A stretch of DNA of 64,000 nt from Flavobacterium johnsoniae UW101 (GTDB lineage: Bacteria; Bacteroidota; Bacteroidia; Flavobacteriales; Flavobacteriaceae), in the NCBI RefSeq assembly GCF_000016645.1, contig NC_009441.1, forward strand, positions 1,550,001 through 1,614,000, in the 5' to 3' direction. The notes below the pieces were generated by a model. It did no database searches, was not told the DNA's origin, and saw only the letters and a list, made by a program, of their open reading frames with translations. Of the stretch, positions 22,698-30,671 are shown piece after piece. Position numbers and translations under genes: made by a program. Within the stretch, counting starts at the first letter, position 1. Each line of letters opens with the position of its first letter.

Positions 22698-23850
22698 AAA
22701 TCTCAGGCTCTAAATAAAATAAATCTGAAGCAATTCCATCTGTTAAAAATTTTCCTTTAAGAGTAGGCTTTAAAATGTTGTTTTCGATCGATAGCAGATC
22801 GTCGTTTAAGAACTTTTGAGATTGTTCTAATAAATAATTCAAATATTCTGATCCAAATTCCTGTTCAATTCGGTTTAGAGAAACACCCCAAATCGTTCGC
22901 AGCCCCGTCATAATATATTCATTATAACGATCTGAAATGGTTAATGTTTCCGTTTCAATTGGAAGTTCATCGTTTTGAATCGCTTTTAAATACAATGAAT
23001 TATTTGCAATATTCCAGCCTCTTTTTTCACCGTCGTAACTGTGCGCAGAAGGTCCAATTCCGATATATTTTTTGCCCAGCCAATACGCCGAATTGTTTTT
23101 GGAGAAATAATCCTCTTTTCCAAAATTCGATAATTCGTAATGAACAAAACCATTTTTTTGAAGCATTTCAACCAAAATCGTAAAATGGTTTGAAGTGGCT
23201 TCGTCTTGAGGTTCGGCAATTTTTCCGGTTTGAATTAATTTACTTAAAGCCGTTTTAGGTTCAACTGTCAAAGCATAACTCGAAATATGCGGAATGCCAA
23301 AATCTAAAGCAGTTTGAATATTTTGTTTCCACATTTCGTCGCTCATTCCCGGAATTCCGTAAATTAAATCAAGCGAAATATTATCAAAGTATTTTGTTGC
23401 TTCTTCTAGACATTTTTTGGCTTCCGCCGAATTATGAGCGCGATTCATCATCTTCAAATCTTCTTCGTAAAAAGACTGAATTCCGATGCTTAAACGATTT
23501 ATAGGACTTTTAGATAATTCCAGAATTCTTTCAACAGACAAATCATCCGGATTAGCTTCGAGTGTAATTTCAGGATTTTCTACAACTTTATAGTTTTTAT
23601 AAACTTCAGAAATTAAAAAGTTTATTTCGTCATTTGATAAAACCGAAGGAGTTCCGCCGCCAAAATAGATAGTTTCCACAATCTCATTGTCACTTCGAGC
23701 AGAGTCGAGAAGTTCATTTTTACGCATGCCAATTTCTTTGGCTAATGCCAAAACCATATCGTCTTTCTTTTTCATAGAAGTAGAAAAATGAAAGTCGCAG
23801 TAATGACAAGCCTGTTTGCAAAAAGGTATGTGAATGTAAATTCCTGACAT
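22696..23850 (-). CDS. hemW: Radical SAM family heme chaperone HemW, carrying an in-frame repeat
   Basis: HemW binds heme and a [4Fe-4S] cluster with SAM and delivers heme to target proteins. It is a cytosolic protein related to coproporphyrinogen III oxidase HemN. The cluster motif Cys-x3-Cys-x2-Cys is at 11, 15 and 18 (CKQACHYCDFHF, the HemW type). The SAM region YFGGGTPS follows near 62-69, then ITLEANPDDLS and the C-terminal HemN domain. Length is 384, normal. Residues about 46-55 (ELLDSARSDN) are encoded by a copy of the TGTCACTTCGAGC repeat at 23688-23713. Its stop codon overlaps the R3 boundary of the GxxExxY unit. Confidence 0.92.
   Translation of the reverse strand: MSGIYIHIPFCKQACHYCDFHFSTSMKKKDDMVLALAKEIGMRKNELLDSARSDNEIVETIYFGGGTPSVLSNDEINFLISEVYKNYKVVENPEITLEANPDDLSVERILELSKSPINRLSIGIQSFYEEDLKMMNRAHNSAEAKKCLEEATKYFDNISLDLIYGIPGMSDEMWKQNIQTALDFGIPHISSYALTVEPKTALSKLIQTGKIAEPQDEATSNHFTILVEMLQKNGFVHYELSNFGKEDYFSKNNSAYWLGKKYIGIGPSAHSYDGEKRGWNIANNSLYLKAIQNDELPIETETLTISDRYNEYIMTGLRTIWGVSLNRIEQEFGSEYLNYLLEQSQKFLNDDLLSIENNILKPTLKGKFLTDGIASDLFYLEPEI
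23688..23713. repeat. R1/R5-type repeat inside hemW
   Basis: The plus strand reads TGTCACTTCGAGCAGAGTCG followed by AGAAGT. It starts like the R1 arms (TGTCATTTCGAGG) and has the AGTCGA core of R5, so it links the two groups. It keeps hemW in frame and encodes residues about 46-55. Confidence 0.75.
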
Positions 23851-23854
23851 TTTT

Positions 23855-23934
23855 AATTAGATAATTAGAGAATGTGTCAATTAGATAATTTATGTTGTCT
23901 ACAGAATTATCTAATTATCAAATTGGCATATTGA
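23855..23934. repeat. R9 AT-rich palindrome between ruvC and hemW
   Basis: AATTAGATAATT at 23855-23866 and again at 23879-23890 faces AATTATCTAATT at 23905-23916. The AT-rich right flank (AAATTGGCATATTGACTCA) recurs in part upstream of the gene at 24601 (TTCAAATTGCCACATTCTCA). The element fills the whole gap between the ruvC stop and the hemW start, so hemW may depend on transcription through it. Confidence 0.65.
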
Positions 23935-23935
23935 C

Positions 23936-24490
23936 TCATTTCTTAACTCGATCTTCGTTTTGTTTCACAAAAGCATCCCAGCCTGAATAACTTTTTCCGG
24001 CAATAACTTTTCCAGAATTAAAGAAATGACAAACCGCAGCCGCTAAACCGTCTGTTGAATCGAGATTTTTTGGTAATTCTTTTAAGCCTAAAAGCTGTTG
24101 TAACATTTTAGCGACCTGTTCTTTGCTGGCATTTCCGTTTCCGGTAATTGCCATTTTTATCTTTTTAGGTTCGTATTCTGTAATCGGAATGCCTCTTGAA
24201 AGTCCCGCAGCCATGGCAACACCTTGCGCACGACCTAATTTCAGCATCGACTGTACATTTTTACCAAAGAAAGGAGCTTCAATTGCAATTTCGTCTGGAC
24301 AATGCGTTTCGATTAATTCAATGGTTCTTTCAAAAATGATTCTTAATTTTTGGTAATGATTGTCGTATTTAGAAAGCTGCAATTCGTTTAATTGCAGAAA
24401 TTCCATTTTTTTATTGATTACTTTAATCAATCCAAAACCCATAATTGTGGTTCCGGGGTCAATACCTAATATGATGCGTTCTTGTGTCAA
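23936..24490 (-). CDS. ruvC: Holliday junction endodeoxyribonuclease RuvC
   Basis: RuvC cuts Holliday junctions symmetrically during recombination, working with RuvAB. It has 184 residues, normal length. The first catalytic Asp is in ILGIDPGTTIMGFG (near residue 11), the catalytic Glu in IAIEAPFFGKNVQSMLKLGRAQG, and the last acidic pair in LDSTDGLAAAVCHFF (near 145-157). It lies upstream of hemW on the same strand across an R9 palindrome. Repeated GTTTCAAGTTT words lie just before its start (about 24497-24531). Confidence 0.95.
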   Translation of the reverse strand: MTQERIILGIDPGTTIMGFGLIKVINKKMEFLQLNELQLSKYDNHYQKLRIIFERTIELIETHCPDEIAIEAPFFGKNVQSMLKLGRAQGVAMAAGLSRGIPITEYEPKKIKMAITGNGNASKEQVAKMLQQLLGLKELPKNLDSTDGLAAAVCHFFNSGKVIAGKSYSGWDAFVKQNEDRVKK

Positions 24491-24587
24491 AGTTTTTGTT
24501 TCAAGTTTGAGGTTTCACGTTTCAAGTTTTTGAAAAATGATACCTATTCATTTTCTCATTTTCAAATTGCCACATTCTCAAATTGAT

Positions 24588-24595
24588 TACTTTTG
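24588..24595 (+). promoter_or_regulatory. Promoter placing transcription start at or next to the start codon
   Basis: TACTTTTG fits TAnnTTTG, with TTG at 24567-24569 as the -33 element 18 bases upstream. The ATG at 24601 begins only five bases after the octamer, so the transcript would be leaderless or nearly so. The upstream DNA is repeat sequence. Confidence 0.6.
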
Positions 24596-24600
24596 CGGCA

Positions 24601-25544
24601 TGATTTCAATTCCTCACAAAGCTAAGCAATTCCTAGTTCTTCTGGCCAAACTTTTAATTGTTGGCGGTGCATTTTATTTTATTTACAATCAGCTGGCAAA
24701 CAACGACAAATTAGACTGGAGTAAATTCATTGTTTTATTCCGAAAAAATCAGTCAGTTTTAGGAATTTCGTTTATTCTGCTTTTGAGTGTTTTGAACCGT
24801 TATTTCGAAATTTTGAAGTGGCAGAATCTGGCACAGGTAATTCATAAAATATCGGTTTATGAAGCCGCAAAACAGGTTTTGGCCGCTTTGACAGCCGGAA
24901 TTTTTACACCAAACGGAGTAGGAGAATATGCCGGAAAAGCATTGTATTATCCAAAAACGGAAGCCAAAAGAGTTGTTTTTTTAAACCTGATTTGCAACGG
25001 AATCCAAATGATTCTAACTGTGATTTTCGGGATTTTTGGATTACTGTATTTCAATGCACAATTTAATGTAATTACAACCAAAACAGTTCTAATTCTTTTT
25101 GGAGGATTTGCATTCATTCTGATCGTATTATTTTCAATTAAAAAGATAAAAATAAAGGGACATTCTATTGAAAAACTGATTCATAAAATCAACGAAATTC
25201 CAAAATCTGTTCACCAGAAAAATATCTTTTTGGGAATTTGCCGCTATTTGGTTTTTTCGCATCAGTACTACTTTTTGTTTTTAGGTTTTGATGTTGATTT
25301 ACCGTATTTAACTTTAATGGCAGCAATAACGTCGGTTTACTTTTTGGCCTCTTCATTGCCGACATTTCAGTTTTTAGATTTTGCAGTAAAAGGAAGCGTT
25401 GCCATTTATTTCTTCGGAATTTTAGGCGTAAACGAATGGATTGTAATTTTTATAAGCACTTTAATGTGGTTCTTGAATGTCGTTTTACCAGTAGTTTTAG
25501 GGAGTTATTTTGTGTTGAATTTTAAAACCAAAACAACAGAATGA
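24601..25544 (+). CDS. Lysylphosphatidylglycerol synthase/flippase-domain membrane protein (UPF0104 type)
   Basis: The protein has about 314 residues and some seven to eight membrane helices. The motif ALTAGIFTPNGVGEYAGKALYYP near residues 88-111 is the signature of the LPG_synthase_TM/UPF0104 family, membrane proteins related to the flippase part of MprF. I start it at ATG 24601 (MISIPHKAKQ) because the promoter octamer lies just before it; the longer frame reads through repeat DNA. Its stop overlaps the GT2 gene start by four bases, which suggests a joint role in glycolipid or polyisoprenoid-linked glycan assembly. Confidence 0.85.
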
Positions 25545-26644
25545 TTTTTGTGTTGTTTGCAATATTAACCACTTATATTGTCAGCATTTCTTTGCTGATT
25601 TATGGTTTTGTCAAAGTAAAAAAATATCAAAAAACAGATTTAAAACCACAAACTAGTTTTACAATTATAGTTCCGTTTCGAAATGAAAAAGAAAACCTGC
25701 CCAATCTTTTAAACAGCATATCTAACTTAAATTATCCAACAGATTTATTTGATGTGATTTTGGTTGATGATTCTTCAATTGAAAAGTTTCAATTGTCAAT
25801 TGTTAATTATCAATTGTCAATTATTGATAATATCCGTGTTTCAAATTCTCCAAAAAAAGATGCCATTACAACAGCAATACAGCACGTAAAAACAGATTGG
25901 GTTATTACAACCGATGCTGATTGTATTGTTCCGGAAAACTGGCTTTTGACGTTTGATAATTTTATTCAGGAAAATAAAATTGCAATGCTTGCAGGAGCGG
26001 TTTCATACAAATGTGAAAATTCTTTTTTAGATCATTTTCAGCAATTAGATTTAACAAGTTTGCAAGGTGCTACAATTGGTAGTTTTGGTTTGAACAAAGG
26101 CTTTATGTGCAACGGGGCTAATTTTGCCTACAAAAAAACGTTGTTTCAAAGCTTAAACGGTTTCGATGGAAATGACAAAATTGCCAGCGGTGACGATGTT
26201 TTTTTATTGCAGAAAGCAATCGAAATGTTTCCAGATGAGGTGCATTATTTAAAAGCTCATGAGGCAATTGTACTAACAAAACCTGCCGAAAACTGGAAAT
26301 CATTATTTCATCAAAGAGTGCGCTGGGCGGCAAAAACAAGTTCTTATAAAAGTACGTTTGGTAAATTTCTGGGAATAATTGTATTCTTCGGAAACTTAAG
26401 TCTGGTAATTGCTTTTTTCTTGTTTATTTTCGGAATTATGGGTTATCCATTTTTGGTTTTATCTGCTTTTTTAAAGTTTGCAGTCGATTTTGTTCTGCTT
26501 TCCATCACCAATAAATTTTTAACCAAAACCAGAATTAAAAGTCTTTTATTAAGCAGTTTGTTTTATCCTTTTTTCAGTTCTGCTGTGGCTTTATATAGTT
26601 TGTTTGGTTCTTATGAATGGAAAGACCGCAGGTTTAGAAGTTAA
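25541..26644 (+). CDS. Family 2 glycosyltransferase with membrane helices, carrying an in-frame repeat
   Basis: This is a membrane-anchored glycosyltransferase of 367 residues. An N-terminal helix (about 1-24) precedes the GT-A domain: TIIVPFRNEKENL (about 41-53), VILVDDSS (72-79), TTDADC (123-128, the Asp-x-Asp metal motif), FMCNGANFAY and the acceptor motif FHQRVRWAAK. Two or three helices end the protein (about 277-345). Residues 84-97 (QLSIVNYQLSIIDN) are encoded by the R4 repeat 25790-25830 between VDDSS and NIRVSNSPKKD, a place where homologues should be shorter. It is coupled to the preceding flippase-like gene. The sugar is unknown. Confidence 0.87.
   Translation: MIFVLFAILTTYIVSISLLIYGFVKVKKYQKTDLKPQTSFTIIVPFRNEKENLPNLLNSISNLNYPTDLFDVILVDDSSIEKFQLSIVNYQLSIIDNIRVSNSPKKDAITTAIQHVKTDWVITTDADCIVPENWLLTFDNFIQENKIAMLAGAVSYKCENSFLDHFQQLDLTSLQGATIGSFGLNKGFMCNGANFAYKKTLFQSLNGFDGNDKIASGDDVFLLQKAIEMFPDEVHYLKAHEAIVLTKPAENWKSLFHQRVRWAAKTSSYKSTFGKFLGIIVFFGNLSLVIAFFLFIFGIMGYPFLVLSAFLKFAVDFVLLSITNKFLTKTRIKSLLLSSLFYPFFSSAVALYSLFGSYEWKDRRFRS
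25790..25830. repeat. R4 repeat inside the GT2 gene
   Basis: Tandem CAATTGTCAATT words with an intervening TTAATTAT fill 41 bases. The same words form the boundaries of the four-helix-bundle gene unit at 33284-33318 and 33671-33708. The frame stays open and yields QLSIVNYQLSIIDN. Confidence 0.85.
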
Positions 26645-26655
26645 ATCAAAAAGCA

Positions 26656-26701
26656 AATTTCTATAATAAAACTGTGGGATTAATTTTTTATTATAGAAAT
26701 T
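26656..26701. terminator. AT-rich bidirectional hairpin between convergent genes
   Basis: AATTTCTATAATAAAA (26656-26671) pairs perfectly with TTTTATTATAGAAATT (26686-26701) around a 14-base loop. Its position between the GT2 gene and the convergent gene at 26732 suggests transcription termination, although the stem is very AT-rich and could also be an intergenic palindrome. Confidence 0.55.
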
Positions 26702-26731
26702 ACAATAATATTAAGTTGACTATAAATTTTT

Positions 26732-27358
26732 TCAACTGCCAAGTTTATTTTTCAAAAGCTCAAGTAATTCTTCTTTTGTCATAAAAGTATTCATGAAATC
26801 TTCTAAATTTCCTTCATTTGTAACTTCGCTAAAAAAACCTGTACGGTCTGTACTGAATAAAGTTGGGTTTTCTGGATTTGGATCAGATTGTACGATATAA
26901 TAGCTGTCTGGGAAACCATAGCTGTAAATTAGAAAAATAAAATCTGGCGTTGAATCGTTTGTTATTTTAATTGTTTCGCTTAAATCTATATCAGGATCAG
27001 TAAAATCTCGATACCATTCTGTATAATCTTGTGTACCCTCTTTAAATGGTGTGAAAGAAGAAGCTTTCCAAAACATTTGACCAAATCCTTCATCTGTTAA
27101 TCTAAAATATTGTTCAATTATTTTATCGTAAAATGCCTCTTTATTTTCTTTAAAAAGAGTTTCATTTTCATCAACGAAATCGCCAATTCCATAAATTGGT
27201 TCTTCGTCTTCTGCAGAAGCCCAAGGTGTATCTTCAGGTCTTTTGTAAAGAACTGTATTAAAAGTTATAGACTGTAAATCTTCCAAAAGTGATTTTCCTT
27301 TTACATTGTTTATATTTCCACCCAATTCTTTGATTCGGTCTAAAATTTCCTTTTTCAT
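26732..27358 (-). CDS. Conserved-looking acidic protein of unknown function
   Basis: I do not recognise a named family. The protein is 208 residues, soluble and acidic, with no signal peptide. The N terminus (MKKEILDRIKELGGNINNVKG) is helical, then EEPIYGIGDFVDENETLF and a central aromatic motif (FRLTDEGFGQMFWKASSFTPF). The second half has DSYYIVQSDPNPENPTLFSTDRTGFF, and a short helical tail closes it (MTKEELLELLKNKLG). The size and acidity recall SMI1/KNR4-type immunity proteins, but no motif settles this. It stands alone on the minus strand next to a lipoprotein gene. Confidence 0.6.
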   Translation of the reverse strand: MKKEILDRIKELGGNINNVKGKSLLEDLQSITFNTVLYKRPEDTPWASAEDEEPIYGIGDFVDENETLFKENKEAFYDKIIEQYFRLTDEGFGQMFWKASSFTPFKEGTQDYTEWYRDFTDPDIDLSETIKITNDSTPDFIFLIYSYGFPDSYYIVQSDPNPENPTLFSTDRTGFFSEVTNEGNLEDFMNTFMTKEELLELLKNKLGS

Positions 27359-27465
27359 ATTTTATTTTTTTTTTAAAGATCTAAAACAAAAGTAAGAAAA
27401 TGCCTTAAAAAAATAGAGTGAAATTAACTAAGTTTTTTTAGTAGAGGGAAATGAATTTTAAAAAA

Positions 27466-27951
27466 CTATTTCTTTTCTTTCTCTTTAATAATTACAGGTA
27501 AAATAAATTGAGTTTTTACAGGAAGACCTCGTTTTATGGCTGGATTTACTTTAGGAAAATCGACTAAACGGGCATGAAGAATACTATCGATTCTAATAGT
27601 GTCATAAGCCACAGAATCTTTTTGAAATTGAGGTTCAAATTTCATTTTAGAATTTGGGAAAATAGTCACTTTTACTTGTATTGTATCCAGATCCGGATAT
27701 AGAATAGACAAACTGTCAACGTCGAGTTTTTGCTGAATAAGCTGCGACATAACATCAAAAAAACATTTTTGACGTTCTTTTTTGTCTGTAATTGTCTCGC
27801 AGTCAGAAACTGTAGGATATTCGTCAACTTCTTTCCAGTTAATTGATTTTAGCTCTTTTTGAAGTAATTCTTTTTCAGAAGGAACTTTCTTCTCAAAATA
27901 TTGACAAGAATTGAAAAATATGCAAACTATAAAAAAGAAAAACTGCTTCAA
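27466..27951 (-). CDS. Small lipoprotein of unknown function
   Basis: The protein has 161 residues. A lipoprotein signal ends at Cys16 (FFNSC), so it is membrane-anchored outside the cytoplasm. The residues after Cys (QYFEKK) lack the acidic cluster of surface lipoproteins, which suggests a periplasmic location. The middle has SDCETITDKKERQKCFFDV with two Cys. The second half (LDTIQVKVTIFPNSKMKFEPQF, then INPAIKRGLPVKTQF-like text) has the feel of a TonB C-terminal-type fold: strands followed by a Lys/Arg-Gly-x-Pro-Val-x-Thr-x-Phe end. That similarity is my inference. Confidence 0.6.
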   Translation of the reverse strand: MKQFFFFIVCIFFNSCQYFEKKVPSEKELLQKELKSINWKEVDEYPTVSDCETITDKKERQKCFFDVMSQLIQQKLDVDSLSILYPDLDTIQVKVTIFPNSKMKFEPQFQKDSVAYDTIRIDSILHARLVDFPKVNPAIKRGLPVKTQFILPVIIKEKEKK

Positions 27952-28147
27952 GATTTTGACTTTGAATTGAATAAACTAAAATTTTGTGGTATAAAAATAC
28001 AATTATTTTCTTGGGGAAACTTGGTCTTTGGGTAATAAAAACGAAAGAAAATAACTCAAAATTGTTTTAAAAGAGATTTTATTGTTTTTTCTTTCTATTT
28101 TTATAAGACACACAAATAAATTGCAGATTGCAAAATTACATAAAAAT

Positions 28148-28648
28148 ATGGATTCATTATTGTTGATATTAGGTTTTATATGCATGGTAGTAGGTGTTTT
28201 TGGCAGTTTTCTGCCTGTCTTGCCGGGACTTTCCAGCTGTTGGGTTGGTTTACTGCTGTTGTACTTAACAAAAGCCGTTGATAACAATTACTGGCTTTTA
28301 GGGATAACACTTTTGCTTACTATAATAATTACTGTTTTAGATTATATCATTCCGGCAAAAGGAACTAAAAAGTTTGGCGGAAGCTCTTATGGTGTTTGGG
28401 GAACAAACATTGGGTTAATAATTGGAATTCTGGCTCCAATTCCGTTTGGGGTAATTATTGGTCCGTTTGTAGGAGCTTTAGTTGGTGAAATGATATATGA
28501 TTCAACAAACCATAAACGTGCGTTAAAAGCAGCTACAGGATCTCTTCTTGGTTTCCTTGCATCGAGTTTTATCAACTTTGTGTTTTGTATAATCTATTTC
28601 GGAATTTTCATCCACACAACATGGGAATATCGAAACTTATTATTTTAA
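28148..28648 (+). CDS. DUF456-family membrane protein
   Basis: The protein is about 166 residues from ATG 28148 (MDSLLLILGFICMVVGVFGSFLPVLPG). It has about four membrane helices and many Gly residues in them, with FGGSSYGVWGTNIGLIIGILAPIPFGVIIGPFVGALVGE near 78-116, the diagnostic region of DUF456. The longer frame upstream has no family support. The function is unknown; the Gly-zipper-like helices suggest tight packing in the membrane. It is monocistronic. Confidence 0.88.
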   Translation: MDSLLLILGFICMVVGVFGSFLPVLPGLSSCWVGLLLLYLTKAVDNNYWLLGITLLLTIIITVLDYIIPAKGTKKFGGSSYGVWGTNIGLIIGILAPIPFGVIIGPFVGALVGEMIYDSTNHKRALKAATGSLLGFLASSFINFVFCIIYFGIFIHTTWEYRNLLF

Positions 28649-28864
28649 TTGTGTAACAAATAATTAGCTTTTTTCTTATTTTTTAATTTTTTTAAGAAAA
28701 ATTTGAATTTTTTTAGAAATAAGATTTTCTCTGTTTTGACTGCGCAGAGGCTATATTTACTGGTATTTGACGTTTTTTATGTTAAAGTGCTCATAATCTA
28801 CAAAGTAAAATCTTAACTTATTTTTTGGATATGTTAAAATATTTTATATTTTTATCCTGATAAA

Positions 28865-28887
28865 CGATAAAAAGCCCCACTTTATCG
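28865..28887 (+). other. Small hairpin in the leader of the gene at 28925
   Basis: CGATAAA (28865-28871) pairs with TTTATCG (28881-28887) around a 9-base loop, 38 bases before the ATG. The rest of the 276-base gap before this gene is AT-rich and holds no other feature I can support. Confidence 0.35.
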
Positions 28888-28924
28888 ATTATTTTGAATA
28901 AGTATAAATAATTATTTAAAAGTT

Positions 28925-29533
28925 ATGAGTATGACCCCAAACCTACAAATTGAACTTAGACGTTTTATTTCTTCTAATGTTGTTTCAAAGCTAAACAAGT
29001 TTTATTTTGAAAATGATGCACTCCTAATAAAGGGAATTGATGTTTCGATAGGTACGGTTTTAATGGGACTCTATAACAAGGCCGAAGAATCTGGTTTTTA
29101 CAAAGAGATTGTTTCTCAAATCGAAGACAACTCAAGTTTTTATCAGGAAGTCGATTTTACTTCTGGCAGAATTTTATCAGTCGACGATTGTTATCGCACA
29201 GAAGGAAATCCAATATTAAAAGAAATCTTTACCAATAAAAAAGGCAGAATTTCTGAAATGATTTCAAACGAAGTCGGCATCAAAAGCGAAACAGCCCGCG
29301 AAATACTTAACTTCTCTGCACTCCTTGTAGTCTCTTATCTTAAAAATAACATTCAGTTACTTGATAGTCTAAAACTCCTTTTAGAAGAACAAAAAAGAGA
29401 CATTTTAAACAGCATTCAACCCGGAATCAAAATTATCCTTGGCTTTTCATGTTACGAATCTGTTGAAGAAAAAAACCAAAACATCGGAAGATCAATCTTT
29501 ACACTTTTCGGACATAATTTTTTTAGTTTCTAA
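28925..29533 (+). CDS. Protein with a DUF937-like region
   Basis: The protein has 202 residues, no signal peptide, and is mostly helical. Residues about 30-60 (DALLIKGIDVSIGTVLMGLYNKAEESGF) and 95-140 (ILKEIFTNKKGRISEMISNEVGIKSETAREILNFSALLVVSYLK) follow the pattern of DUF937, in which a short helical repeat ends in a Leu/Val-rich helix. The last 40 residues are unmatched and polar. The family has no known function. A short hairpin in its leader and a weak bidirectional terminator after it define a single-gene unit. Confidence 0.6.
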   Translation: MSMTPNLQIELRRFISSNVVSKLNKFYFENDALLIKGIDVSIGTVLMGLYNKAEESGFYKEIVSQIEDNSSFYQEVDFTSGRILSVDDCYRTEGNPILKEIFTNKKGRISEMISNEVGIKSETAREILNFSALLVVSYLKNNIQLLDSLKLLLEEQKRDILNSIQPGIKIILGFSCYESVEEKNQNIGRSIFTLFGHNFFSF

Positions 29534-29550
29534 GAAATAAAAAATCCCAT

Positions 29551-29572
29551 TTTACAAAAGTAAAACAGGATT
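29551..29572. terminator. Weak bidirectional terminator-like hairpin
   Basis: AAATCC-CA-TTTTAC pairs with GTAAAA-CA-GGATTT, with two internal mismatches, between the gene at 28925 and the convergent pseudouridine synthase gene. Confidence 0.45.
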
Positions 29573-29598
29573 TATATTCCATTAAATCTTGAGAAGAT

Positions 29599-30507
29599 TT
29601 ATGCGTTTTTCAAATTAATAACTTCTTGGTCTGTCAAAAATCGCCAGTTACCTCTAGGAAGATTCTTTTTTGTTAAACCTGCAAAAGAAACACGGTCAAT
29701 ACGAAGTACGTTATAGTCGAAGTTTTCAAAAATTGCACGTACAACCTTTACATTTGATGAGCGCAGTTTAAGACCTACTTCACTTTTTGGTTCTTTCTCG
29801 ATATAGCTTATTTCCTCAACAGATACACGGTGGCCGTCAAGAACTAAACCTTTGCTTATTTTTTCTAAATCTTCAAATTTTAAGTTTTTGTCTAAAGAAA
29901 CCTGATAGATTTTAGGTGATTTCTGATTTGGTAAACTAAATTTACGAATCATATCAGTATCGTTTGTAAACAACAACAATCCAGTTGTGTTTTTATCCAT
30001 TCTTCCAATAGGAGCAATTTTTGCATTTGTAGCCGCACGAACAAGTTCCAGAACGTTACGATATTCCTGACCTTCATCAAGAGCAGTAGTAAAGTTTTTA
30101 GGTTTGTTTAGCAAAATATATTCCTTCTTTTCCGGAGTCAAAGTAACACCGTCAAAATTTACAACATCATTTAGTTTTACTAAATATCCCATTTCAGTAA
30201 CCGGTACACCGTTTACTTTAACATTTCCTGACTGAATATATAAATCGGCATCACGACGTGAACAAACCCCTGAATTTGAGATGTATTTGTTCAAACGAAT
30301 TTCATCCGAAGCTTTTTGTCTTTTAGCCGGTTGATTTTGTTTTCTAAGTTTTTCTGCCGCTGCTTCCTGAGCTGCTTTAACTTCAGGTTTTACTTTTTTT
30401 GGCCCTTGCGCGCGCTTAGCCATAGGAGGTTTTGGCTTGCTGGAGTTTGATCTTGAGCTATTTGGTCTAGATCCGCCTCTTTTATTATTGCCTTCCTTGT
30501 TGTTCAT
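29599..30507 (-). CDS. RsuA/RluB-family rRNA pseudouridine synthase
   Basis: The enzyme changes a uridine in rRNA to pseudouridine. Of 302 residues, the first about 65 are a low-complexity basic extension rich in Asn, Arg, Ser, Lys and Ala, which probably binds RNA. The S4 RNA-binding domain follows (IRLNKYISNSGVCSRRDAD, about 69-90), then the catalytic domain with the Asp motif GRMDKNTTGLLLFTNDTD near 165-182. The C-terminal end NLPRGNWRFLTDQEV is typical of the RluB branch. The exact uridine is not certain, so I give no gene symbol. The -7 promoter octamer is at 30525-30532. Confidence 0.92.
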   Translation of the reverse strand: MNNKEGNNKRGGSRPNSSRSNSSKPKPPMAKRAQGPKKVKPEVKAAQEAAAEKLRKQNQPAKRQKASDEIRLNKYISNSGVCSRRDADLYIQSGNVKVNGVPVTEMGYLVKLNDVVNFDGVTLTPEKKEYILLNKPKNFTTALDEGQEYRNVLELVRAATNAKIAPIGRMDKNTTGLLLFTNDTDMIRKFSLPNQKSPKIYQVSLDKNLKFEDLEKISKGLVLDGHRVSVEEISYIEKEPKSEVGLKLRSSNVKVVRAIFENFDYNVLRIDRVSFAGLTKKNLPRGNWRFLTDQEVINLKNA

Positions 30508-30524
30508 AGAATCATTAATTTGTG

Positions 30525-30532
30525 CAAAGATA
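30525..30532 (-). promoter_or_regulatory. -7 promoter element (TATCTTTG on minus) of the pseudouridine synthase gene
   Basis: It fits TAnnTTTG and lies 17 bases before the start codon, implying a very short leader of roughly ten bases. Confidence 0.5.
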
Positions 30533-30671
30533 GTTTTTTCCTGCTAATAAATCTTAAGTTCAATGTTCTTAGATTGATAGCTTTCAATTTTAAGATAATT
30601 AGGAGTGTTAAAACTGGTTTCTTTATGCATTTAGCTATTAAAAAAACGTTCGTAAATCAGCGGGTTAAATA

